Of a stretch of DNA of 21,118 nucleotides, positions 15,398-21,118 are shown one piece after another. Both the position numbers and the translations under genes were made by a program. Numbering within the stretch: the first letter of the stretch is position 1; the number at the start of each line of letters is the position of its first letter. The notes under the pieces are model-generated. The model was not told the DNA's origin. It worked only from the letters and a program-made list of their open reading frames with translations, and ran no database searches. The stretch lies in NCBI GenBank assembly GCA_043782425.1, contig JAYWAM010000370.1, forward strand, positions 1-21,118. The letters are read 5' to 3'. This DNA is from JAYWAM01 sp043782425. Its GTDB lineage: Bacteria; Pseudomonadota; Gammaproteobacteria; Burkholderiales; Usitatibacteraceae.

Positions 15398-16231
15398 ATG
15401 ACTCCCGACCAATATTGCCATGAGAAAGCCGCAAAAAGCGGCTCAAGCTTTTACTACAGCTTTCTGTTTCTGCCGCCCGAACGTCGCCGCGCAATCACCG
15501 CACTGTATGCCTTTTGCCGTGAAGTTGACGACATCGCCGATGAAGTGCACGACGCCGATGTAGCGCGCGCCAAGCTACAGTGGTGGCGCGCCGAAGTCGC
15601 CAATCTTTTTGCCGGCAAGCCGCAGCATCCGGTCACACAGGCGCTCTTGCCAGCAGTCGCGCAGTTCGGCGTCACACAGGACAAGCTCAACGAAATCATC
15701 GACGGCATGGAAATGGATCTGACGCAGCATCGCTACGCCGATTTCGAAGCGCTCAAGCTCTATTGCTACCGCGTGGCAGGCGTGGTGGGACAACTTTCCG
15801 CAGGGATTTTCGGTTACCGCAATGCGCGTACGCTCGACTACGCCTATCACCTCGGGCTGGCTTTCCAGCTCACCAACATCATCCGCGATGTCGGTGAGGA
15901 CGCGCGCCGCGAGCGTATTTACCTTCCCGCCGACGAAATGCAGCGCTGCGGTGTGAGCGCCGCCGATATTCTGCGCAGTCGGCATAACGAAGCCTTTACC
16001 AAACTGATGACTGTTTTGGCTGAGCGCGCCGAAAACCACTACCGCACTGCCCTTGAAATCCTGCCGCAAGAAGATCGCCGCGCCCAACGCCCCGGACTCA
16101 TCATGGCCGCGATCTATCGCACCCTGCTAAATGAAATTCGGCGCGACGGCTTTCAAGTCTTGCATCAGCGTGTATCGCTTACGCCAATGCGCAAATTGTG
16201 GCTGGCGTGGAGGACCTGGGTTGTGGGTTAG
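15398..16231 (+). CDS. hpnD: Presqualene diphosphate synthase HpnD
   Basis: HpnD joins two farnesyl diphosphates into presqualene diphosphate, the substrate of HpnC. The 277-residue protein has the expected opening TPDQYCHEKAAKSGSSFYYS and the first Asp motif CREVDDIADE (40-49). DGMEMDLTQHRYADF (102-116) and the second Asp motif LTNIIRDVGEDARRERIYLP (158-177) follow. It lies 9 bp after hpnC on the same strand. The usual third gene, hpnE (hydroxysqualene dehydroxylase), does not follow. Instead the convergent gmhA gene ends 37 bp away. No terminator hairpin is clear in that short gap. Confidence 0.93.
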   Translation: MTPDQYCHEKAAKSGSSFYYSFLFLPPERRRAITALYAFCREVDDIADEVHDADVARAKLQWWRAEVANLFAGKPQHPVTQALLPAVAQFGVTQDKLNEIIDGMEMDLTQHRYADFEALKLYCYRVAGVVGQLSAGIFGYRNARTLDYAYHLGLAFQLTNIIRDVGEDARRERIYLPADEMQRCGVSAADILRSRHNEAFTKLMTVLAERAENHYRTALEILPQEDRRAQRPGLIMAAIYRTLLNEIRRDGFQVLHQRVSLTPMRKLWLAWRTWVVG

Positions 16232-16268
16232 ATAGCTGCAAGGATTTCACCGCGATCGTGCCACTTCA

Positions 16269-16883
16269 TCAGGCTTCCACATAGTTTTCTGGAAACAAGT
16301 CACGCTCAACCAGCTCAATCAGAATGTGCAAAACCTTAATATGCAGCTCCTGTACACGATCTGCATACTTGCCTGCGGGCGTGCATATGGTGATGGCTGC
16401 GTCAGCCTCCAGCAATGAATGGGCCTGGCCGGTCAAGGCGATGACAATCAGGCCTTTTTCTTTTGCGCGCTGAGCCGCAGCGATAACATTCTTGCTCTTG
16501 CCGCTTGTACTTATTCCCAGAAAAATATCGCCCGCTTTGCCATGAGCGTCAACGTAGCGCGCAAAAACATGTTCATAGCCATAATCGTTGGCGACGCATG
16601 ACATGTGCGTGGCATCTGAAATTGAGACTGCCGGTAATGCTGGGCGGTCAAGCCGATAGCGCCCCGTCAGCTCTTCGGCAAAATGCATGGCGTCTGACAT
16701 TGAGCCGCCATTGCCACACGACAACACTTTTCCGCCATTCTTGAAAGTCTCGGCCAAGAGGGCGCCAACCCGTGCAATGTTTGCAAGCGTTTTTTCGTTG
16801 ACCAGCATTGCGGACAAAGCCTCGTGTGCTTCAACAAGACTAGCTTTTACTGCCGCAATTCTTTGATTTGCGATTGTGCCCAT
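16269..16883 (-). CDS. gmhA: Phosphoheptose isomerase GmhA (sedoheptulose-7-phosphate isomerase)
   Basis: GmhA turns sedoheptulose 7-phosphate into heptose 7-phosphate, the first step of ADP-heptose synthesis for the LPS core. This 204-residue SIS-domain protein has SCGNGGSMSDAMHFAEELTG at about 55-74. It keeps the four metal or catalytic residues of the family as His67, Glu71, Gln178 and His186, each 6 higher than E. coli GmhA. STSGKSKN is the phosphate-binding loop. The related DiaA lacks the MHFAEELTGR segment, so GmhA is preferred. It lies 28 bp after yceH on the same strand, with GGAAAT before the ATG. It would supply the heptose donor used by the GT9 enzyme at the other end of the window. 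Confidence 0.87.
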   Translation of the reverse strand: MGTIANQRIAAVKASLVEAHEALSAMLVNEKTLANIARVGALLAETFKNGGKVLSCGNGGSMSDAMHFAEELTGRYRLDRPALPAVSISDATHMSCVANDYGYEHVFARYVDAHGKAGDIFLGISTSGKSKNVIAAAQRAKEKGLIVIALTGQAHSLLEADAAITICTPAGKYADRVQELHIKVLHILIELVERDLFPENYVEA

Positions 16884-16911
16884 TTTTCATTTCCAGATAT
16901 CGTTTCGTTTT

Positions 16912-17610
16912 CTATAACTCTGCGACACCCAGCTCCTTGCACAACCTCGCAACGGTAGACTTGAGCGCGGCGACTTGTTCTTGCAACTCTGTGACGTTTC
17001 TGGTGAGCGCAGCAATTTCGCTGACCGAGACGGCGTCCTCGTCCACAACCTGGGGGCGTTGCGTTAGCAGCTCGGCGGCGGGTTCGCCGCTGAGCAGATG
17101 CGTCCAGCGGTTCTCGCGCGCTCCCGCCTGGCGCGGCAGCTCCCTGACCAGCGCGCCATCGGCGCGCTCGGCCAGGTCGTGCAGGAATCCCTCAACTGTA
17201 GAAATATCGGCAAATTTGTGCAGGCGTTCGCTATTGATGCGCAATTCGCCTGCTGTCTGCGGCCCGCGTAGAAACAGCGTCGCCAATAGCGCAACGCATT
17301 GCGACGGCACGCGCAACACGCGCCCCAGGTTGTGGTCGTAACGCATGACGCGACCGCCTTCCGATTCGCTTATCAGTCCCAATGAGCGCAAATGGTCGAT
17401 GGCGGCCTGCACTTCCGCAAGGCCGGCATTGATGACCGGATCGCGGCTGTTTTTCTGATTGCAGCCGGCGATGAGCGCGTTACGCGTGAGCGGGTAAATA
17501 TCGGGGACGGTGTGCTGTTTTTCCACCAGAACGCCGAGGATACGTGTTTTGAGCAATGAAAGCGTCGGCAGCGAAGGCGCGGGGGAAATCGAAGAGTCTG
17601 GAGTTGACAT
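16912..17610 (-). CDS. YceH/DUF480 family winged-helix protein
   Basis: This is a member of the UPF0502 (YceH, DUF480) family, proteins with two winged-helix domains and no settled function. The conserved opening is LLKTRILGVLVEKQHTVPDIYP, followed by NALIAGCNQKNSRDPV. A second winged-helix region covers the LRGPQTAGELRINSERLHKF segment. The C-terminus (ALTRNVTELQEQVAALKSTV) is a predicted short coiled coil, normal for the family. The ATG at 17610 gives 232 residues. An upstream TTG frame to 17691 would add a non-conserved tail. The start lies 93 bp downstream of the phasin terminator, and gmhA follows, probably in the same transcript. Confidence 0.85.
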   Translation of the reverse strand: MSTPDSSISPAPSLPTLSLLKTRILGVLVEKQHTVPDIYPLTRNALIAGCNQKNSRDPVINAGLAEVQAAIDHLRSLGLISESEGGRVMRYDHNLGRVLRVPSQCVALLATLFLRGPQTAGELRINSERLHKFADISTVEGFLHDLAERADGALVRELPRQAGARENRWTHLLSGEPAAELLTQRPQVVDEDAVSVSEIAALTRNVTELQEQVAALKSTVARLCKELGVAEL

Positions 17611-17703
17611 GGAAGAGAGCGTTTTAGGCGCTAGTGATAAAAATGGAAGCGTTGAGTTTAGCGCACAACCGCCCATCTCAGGCTTCAGCAAAACACTCGC
17701 TAT

Positions 17704-17734
17704 AAAAAAACCCCCAGGGGTGACCCTGGGGGTT
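17704..17734 (-). terminator. Rho-independent terminator of the phasin gene
   Basis: On the minus strand a perfect 11-bp stem (AACCCCCAGGG / CCCTGGGGGTT) with a 4-nt loop runs directly into TTTTTTT. It lies about 92 nt after the phasin stop codon and isolates that gene from yceH. The plus strand lacks a T run after the hairpin, so it acts in one direction. Confidence 0.93.
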
Positions 17735-17826
17735 GAACCTTTTAAGAACCCTTGCGAGTTACAAAAAAGGAGGAGGAGACGTGATGCAAAACTCTTGCAG
17801 CCGTATTGCTACAGCCTATATCTCTT

Positions 17827-18375
17827 TTACTTGCGCTTGCCCGAAGCGGCGGCAACAGTACTTGCGGCGCCGTCTGCGGCTGCCTTGAAGTTGGCGTCGG
17901 CGTAGTTTGCCGCTTGCTTGAGCGCTTTGGATACGCTGTCAAACGCATCATTGCTGGCGGCCAGGCTCGACTTGAGTGCGGCAACTGCGACATCGCTTCC
18001 GGCGGGCGCGGTCTTGGCGAATTTATCCAAGCCGTCTATCAGACTTTTCTGAAATTCGGCGACTTGCGCCTCGACCAGGCGCGTGTACTCGGCTTGGGCG
18101 TTGGCGGCGAGTTCATATACAGTGCGTGAATAAGCGGTGACGTACTGGATCGAATCTTCAGCAGCTTTGGCGCCGACCGAGCCCAATTCCTTCACGTCCT
18201 TGGCGCTGGTGATGGTTTTGAGGTCATTGGCGGACCCTTCAAGGGTGTGCTTGGTGGCTTCGAGGTTGATGGCGAACAGACGCTCTGCGCTGTTAACCGA
18301 CAGGTTGGCGAATTTGACAGCGCTATCAACTGCCGATTTTTGAAACATGTTTACTTGGTCATTTACAGTTGCCAT
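17827..18375 (-). CDS. phaP: Phasin family protein (PHA granule-associated)
   Basis: Phasins coat polyhydroxyalkanoate granules and control their size. The 182-residue protein fits the betaproteobacterial phasin family. It opens with MFQKSAVDSAVKFANLSVNSAERLFAINLEATKHTLE-type amphipathic helices. It continues with AEDSIQYVTAYSRTVYELAANAQAEYTRLVEAQVAEFQKSL and ends in an Ala/Lys-rich tail. There is no signal peptide or membrane segment. GGAG lies 8 nt before the ATG. It is monocistronic, with a promoter at 18495-18523, a leader of about 113 nt and a strong terminator. No PHA synthase gene is in the window. Some proteins of this family have no proven PHA role. Confidence 0.9.
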   Translation of the reverse strand: MATVNDQVNMFQKSAVDSAVKFANLSVNSAERLFAINLEATKHTLEGSANDLKTITSAKDVKELGSVGAKAAEDSIQYVTAYSRTVYELAANAQAEYTRLVEAQVAEFQKSLIDGLDKFAKTAPAGSDVAVAALKSSLAASNDAFDSVSKALKQAANYADANFKAAADGAASTVAAASGKRK

Positions 18376-18476
18376 GGTAATTCTCCGATAAAGTTAAGTG
18401 TTGGCGCCAAACAATGCTACTTGGCGGGCTTGGGTGGCCTTGCTTGCCCCGCGCAACAACGTCTTAGCAGTTATGG

Positions 18477-18485
18477 TGCAGTGCA
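18477..18485. promoter_or_regulatory. Candidate operator at the phasin transcription start
   Basis: The sequence TGCAGTGCA (TGCA-N-TGCA) lies just downstream of the predicted transcription start, within TTGTTGCACTGCACC on the transcribed strand. TGC/GCA-rich sites are bound by PhaR-type repressors at phasin promoters, so this is a reasonable operator candidate. The link to PhaR is inference. Confidence 0.4.
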
Positions 18486-18494
18486 ACAATTTGT

Positions 18495-18523
18495 ATACTA
18501 GATAGAAGTTAACACCCTGTCAA
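18495..18523 (-). promoter_or_regulatory. phaP promoter
   Basis: On the minus strand a perfect -35 TTGACA (18518-18523) is spaced 17 bp from the -10 TAGTAT (18495-18500). The predicted start is near 18488, giving a leader of about 113 nt before phaP. Spacing and -35 match are consensus. Confidence 0.78.
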
Positions 18524-18603
18524 GCATTATTTGTTGCGATGCAATATATATGCCCCAAGGGTAGCGAAATTGCAGCCTGGCGCAGCATTTTCCTTATGCC
18601 GAT

Positions 18604-18609
18604 TACAAT
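18604..18609 (+). promoter_or_regulatory. Candidate -10 box for a leaderless transcript
   Basis: TACAAT lies 8 bp before the ATG of the spermidine-synthase-like gene, so transcription would begin at or next to the start codon. No convincing -35 box is seen and no Shine-Dalgarno precedes the ATG. The call is tentative. Confidence 0.3.
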
Positions 18610-18617
18610 AGCGCTCC

Positions 18618-19373
18618 ATGAAGACGCCAATCGAAATCAGCGAAGAACACGGCGTGCGCTACCTGCATTTCGGCTCACACTGGGTGCAAGGGGCGATGCG
18701 TATCGCCAGGCCGTGGTCGCTTGAGCTGGGTTACACGCGCGAAATGATGGCGGCTTTGCTGCTGCGCCCGGAAGCAAACTGGCCGCGCAGCGTGCTTTCC
18801 ATCGGCTTGGGGAGCGCCTCGCTGACCAAGTTCATTTACCGCCATCGCCCTCTGGCAAAGCAGACCGTGATCGAAATCTCGCCCCAGGTGGTGGCGGCGG
18901 CGCGTCAGTTCTTCAAGTTGCCGGACGATGCTGCACGGCTACAGATAGAAATCGCTGACGGCCTGGCGTTTGTGGCTGGCGCCACGCGCCGCTTCGATCT
19001 GATGCTGGTCGATGGTTTCGATGCCGATGCGCGCGCCGGCGCCTTCAATACCCTGCCGTTTTATCAGTTGGCGCATTCGCGCCTGAGCGAAAGCGGCGTG
19101 CTTGCCGTTAACCTGCTGCGGCGTCATCGCGCGCATAACATCGGCATTTCAAGACTGGTTGAGGCGTTCGCCGGGCGCGCATTTGCGTTTCCACCGAATG
19201 ACGACGGCAACACCATCGCTTTCGCCGCTGCTGGCAAACCGATCCACCTCCCTCTTCCCAGACTGATCGCGCGCGCGGAAAAACTGAAACAGGAAACCGG
19301 CCTAAATCTGCTCCCCGTCCTGCAACGCTGGATGGCGCAGCGCAACGACACGCAGAATGCGCTACAGTTTTAG
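18618..19373 (+). CDS. Spermidine synthase-like (class I SAM-dependent methyltransferase fold) protein
   Basis: This 251-residue protein has the Rossmann core of the spermidine synthase superfamily: VLSIGLGSASL (59-69), VIEISP with Glu86 as the likely nucleoside-ribose ligand, IADGLAFV with Asp114, and LMLVDGFDADA (128-138) where the active-site Asp loop lies. It differs from true SpeE. The GGGDG loop is replaced by GLGSAS, the N-terminal beta domain is much shorter, and the DSTDP-type segment is DGFDADA. No speD lies nearby. It may use SAM for a methyl or aminopropyl transfer, or bind without catalysis; the substrate is unknown. No Shine-Dalgarno is visible. The next gene follows after 91 bp. 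Confidence 0.75.
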   Translation: MKTPIEISEEHGVRYLHFGSHWVQGAMRIARPWSLELGYTREMMAALLLRPEANWPRSVLSIGLGSASLTKFIYRHRPLAKQTVIEISPQVVAAARQFFKLPDDAARLQIEIADGLAFVAGATRRFDLMLVDGFDADARAGAFNTLPFYQLAHSRLSESGVLAVNLLRRHRAHNIGISRLVEAFAGRAFAFPPNDDGNTIAFAAAGKPIHLPLPRLIARAEKLKQETGLNLLPVLQRWMAQRNDTQNALQF

Positions 19374-19464
19374 TTTAGCGAGAATTGCAACTACAGCACG
19401 GTCTTTTGAGCTGCGCTGCTGAAATTACCCTGGCGCCACTTGGCCCTTTGAGAGGAAACACAAC

Positions 19465-19983
19465 ATGAGCGATGACACCAAAGCCTGCCCGGTGTGCGGC
19501 GAAACCATCAAGGCGGCTGCCATCAAGTGCCGCTTCTGTAACACCGATTTTGCCGCCTTCGCCGCCGGGCGCGATGCGGAGCTGGAAAAACCGCTATTCA
19601 TCGGTCACCCCGCCGTCATATACAGCCTATGGCAATGGCTGGCAGTGATCGTCACGCTGGGAATCGCATTTGTCGTGTACTGGTTGCGCAGCCTGGCTAT
19701 CACTTACGAAATCACCACGCAGCGCGTGCGCGTAGAGCGCGGCCTCTTTTCCAAATCCAAGGACTCCATAGAGCTGTTTCGCATCGATCACTTCGACGTC
19801 GAAAAACCGCTGGGCATGCGCCTGGCCGGACATTGCCTGCTCCTGTTACGCTCTTCCGATACAAACTATTCCACAGTGACGTTGTACGGCATTCCCAACC
19901 TAGAGCCTCTCGCCGATACCTTGCGTGAATGCTCGCTGCGTGAGCGCAGCAGAAGGCGTGTGACCACTTTTGTCGCGGCGTAG
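19465..19983 (+). CDS. Zinc-ribbon and PH-like (bPH/DUF304) domain membrane protein
   Basis: This 172-residue protein of unknown function opens with a zinc ribbon, Cys8-Pro-Val-Cys11 and Cys22-Arg-Phe-Cys25. A hydrophobic segment at about 51-74 follows (one long or two short membrane passes). A bacterial PH-like domain covers about 78-155, with YEITTQRVRVERGLFSK and IELFRIDHFDVEKPLGMRL as its typical strands. AGAGGA lies 9 nt before the ATG. It could be co-transcribed with the spermidine-synthase-like gene 91 bp upstream. It ends 6 bp from the convergent truB stop codon. PH-like proteins of this kind are often membrane-associated scaffolds, but no specific role can be assigned. Confidence 0.82.
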   Translation: MSDDTKACPVCGETIKAAAIKCRFCNTDFAAFAAGRDAELEKPLFIGHPAVIYSLWQWLAVIVTLGIAFVVYWLRSLAITYEITTQRVRVERGLFSKSKDSIELFRIDHFDVEKPLGMRLAGHCLLLLRSSDTNYSTVTLYGIPNLEPLADTLRECSLRERSRRRVTTFVAA

Positions 19984-19989
19984 CGCCTT

Positions 19990-20913
19990 TTAACCGGCCA
20001 TAGCCCCGGCAGTGGACATCATCCTCACCGGCGCGAGCCAGATTTCATCAGCTTGCTGCACTACATCGCCTATGCCCATGAAGACACCGTGAGAATTATA
20101 AATGCGGTGTTCGCCCAGGCTTGTGGCGCTATTTGTGCAAAGTACCTTACGACCATTGCCCAGCGCGCTCTGGCTCGCAACATCCAGATTTAGTGCAGGC
20201 AAATCCATTGCCAGCATTTCTGGCGGCATCAGCAGTCGATCTCGGGCAAGCAACTCCAATGAATCCAGTGATTCGAGCGTCACGGCACGGTCGATAGCGA
20301 AGCCGCCGACTAGAGTGCGGCGCAGGGCGGTGAGATAAGCGCCACATCCCAATGCCCGCCCAATATCCTCTGCCAACACGCGGATATAGGTTCCCTTGCT
20401 GCAAATCACCTCTATGGAGAGGCGCTCTTGGCCATCCCAGTGCTGCAAGCTGAGATGCTTAATAGTTACTGCGCGTGCAGCACGCTCGACCTCGATGCCC
20501 TGACGTGCGAGCTTGTACAAGGGGACGCCATCGCGCTTCAGCGCGGAATACATGGGTGGAATCTGCTGTTGCGCGCCGACGAAACGCTGTAGCACTGAGG
20601 CAATTTGCTGTTGACTCACGTTTACTACTTGTTGCGTCAGCACCGCGCCTTCCGGATCTCCGGTGGTGGTGGTCATGCCCAGCCTTAACTCGGCGGCGTA
20701 GCCCTTGGTGGAGTCGAGCAAGAAACGCGAATATTTACTGGCTTCGCCCAGCGTAATGGGCAGCAGGCCGGTAGCAAACGGATCAAGCGTGCCGGTATGC
20801 CCGGCCTTGCTCGCCTCGAACAGGCGTTTTACCCGCCCCACAGCAGAATTGGACGACAGCCCGGCAGGTTTATCGAGCAGCAGTACACCGGTGATGTCGC
20901 GCTTGGATGCCAT
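19990..20913 (-). CDS. truB: tRNA pseudouridine(55) synthase TruB
   Basis: TruB makes pseudouridine 55 in the T loop of nearly all tRNAs. From the ATG at 20913 the protein has 307 residues, within the usual range. It opens MASKRDITGVLLLDKPAGLSSN-like, and the catalytic Asp44 lies in GHTGTLDPFATGLLP (38-52). ICSKGTYIRVLAEDIGRALG is the conserved RNA-binding and active-site segment. The C-terminal domain is present. An upstream GTG (20928) would add five residues; neither start has a strong ribosome binding site. In many proteobacteria truB lies between rbfA and rpsO. Here the 205 bp to its right hold only repeats, and the gene to its left is convergent. Confidence 0.95.
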   Translation of the reverse strand: MASKRDITGVLLLDKPAGLSSNSAVGRVKRLFEASKAGHTGTLDPFATGLLPITLGEASKYSRFLLDSTKGYAAELRLGMTTTTGDPEGAVLTQQVVNVSQQQIASVLQRFVGAQQQIPPMYSALKRDGVPLYKLARQGIEVERAARAVTIKHLSLQHWDGQERLSIEVICSKGTYIRVLAEDIGRALGCGAYLTALRRTLVGGFAIDRAVTLESLDSLELLARDRLLMPPEMLAMDLPALNLDVASQSALGNGRKVLCTNSATSLGEHRIYNSHGVFMGIGDVVQQADEIWLAPVRMMSTAGAMAG

Positions 20914-20949
20914 TTTTTTCGTTACCACTCAGCGCCATCAAATCTAATG

Positions 20950-21058
20950 GAACGCAGATGACGCGGATGAATATGATGAACGCAGATAATGATAAATATT
21001 CAGAAATCAAACAAGAAAAATCATTTTTTAATCATAACCATCAGCGTCATCAGCGTTC
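20950..21058. repeat. Imperfect inverted repeat upstream of truB
   Basis: Two 29-bp arms, 20950-20978 and 21030-21058, are inverted copies with 24 of 29 bases matching (core ACGCnGATGACGCnGATG). They enclose 51 bp of A/T-rich sequence. The motif AACGCAGAT also recurs directly at 20951 and 20979. Such ACGCAGATGACGC-type repeats occur dispersed in bacterial genomes. No reading frame of note is present. The whole stretch from 20914 to 21118 is non-coding as far as can be seen. Confidence 0.6.
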
Positions 21059-21089
21059 TAATTTTGACTGCTAAGTAGGGCGGCACGTA

Positions 21090-21105
21090 GGGTGCGCTTG
21101 CGCAC
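21090..21105. repeat. GC hairpin at the window edge, probable dispersed repeat
   Basis: GGTGCGC and GCGCACC pair perfectly (7 bp) around TT, within TAGGGTGCGCTTGCGCACC followed by ATTCGTAACGGT. This resembles a common dispersed repeat in which the hairpin is followed by a further copy of GGTGCGC. The window ends before that can be seen. Confidence 0.45.
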
Positions 21106-21118
21106 CATTCGTAACGGT

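Overview
The window looks like chromosome backbone from a betaproteobacterium. The evidence is the order tRNA-Leu, tig, clpP, clpX, lon, hupB, tRNA-Val, tRNA-Asp, ppiD on the minus strand, with fabI nearby, plus a phasin gene, hpnC/hpnD hopanoid genes and LPS core genes. A member of, or close to, the Nitrosomonadales is my guess; nothing in the sequence fixes the genus.

Layout. 1-71: a short ATTCCC-N8-GGGAAT palindrome and a weak terminator-like hairpin. 72-3011 (minus): a family 5 periplasmic solute-binding protein preceded by a GT9 heptosyltransferase-like gene. 3145-5280 (plus): an O-antigen ligase/polymerase-like membrane protein, then fabI. 5316-5675: a scar with a truncated DUF2283 gene facing an orphan HicB-like antitoxin gene that overlaps the end of ppiD. 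5672-14433 (minus): the protein-quality-control block of trigger factor, ClpP, ClpX, Lon, HU, two tRNAs and PpiD, headed by tRNA-Leu. A 241-bp nested palindromic element lies between lon and hupB. 14579-16231 (plus): hpnC and hpnD, squalene-forming enzymes for hopanoids, without hpnE. 16269-17610 (minus): yceH-gmhA. 17704-18523 (minus): a phasin gene with a clear promoter, a long 3' UTR and a strong terminator. 18618-19983 (plus): a spermidine-synthase-like methyltransferase-fold protein and a zinc-ribbon/PH membrane protein. 19990-20913 (minus): truB, followed to the right by non-coding inverted repeats up to the window end.

How the genes work together. Trigger factor, ClpXP and Lon cover folding and turnover of cytoplasmic proteins, and PpiD covers folding at the outer face of the inner membrane. 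The GT9 gene, the ligase and gmhA belong to lipopolysaccharide core assembly. FabI supplies fatty acids, HpnC/HpnD supply hopanoid precursors, and the phasin coats PHA granules.

I saw no CRISPR array, transposase, prophage or evident new multi-gene system. The observations most worth a second look are the palindromic element after lon, the terminator placed directly ahead of ppiD, the hicB/DUF2283 scar, the Phe replacing the first tyrosine in the FabI active site, the phasin 3' UTR, and the divergent spermidine-synthase-like protein with a possibly leaderless start.
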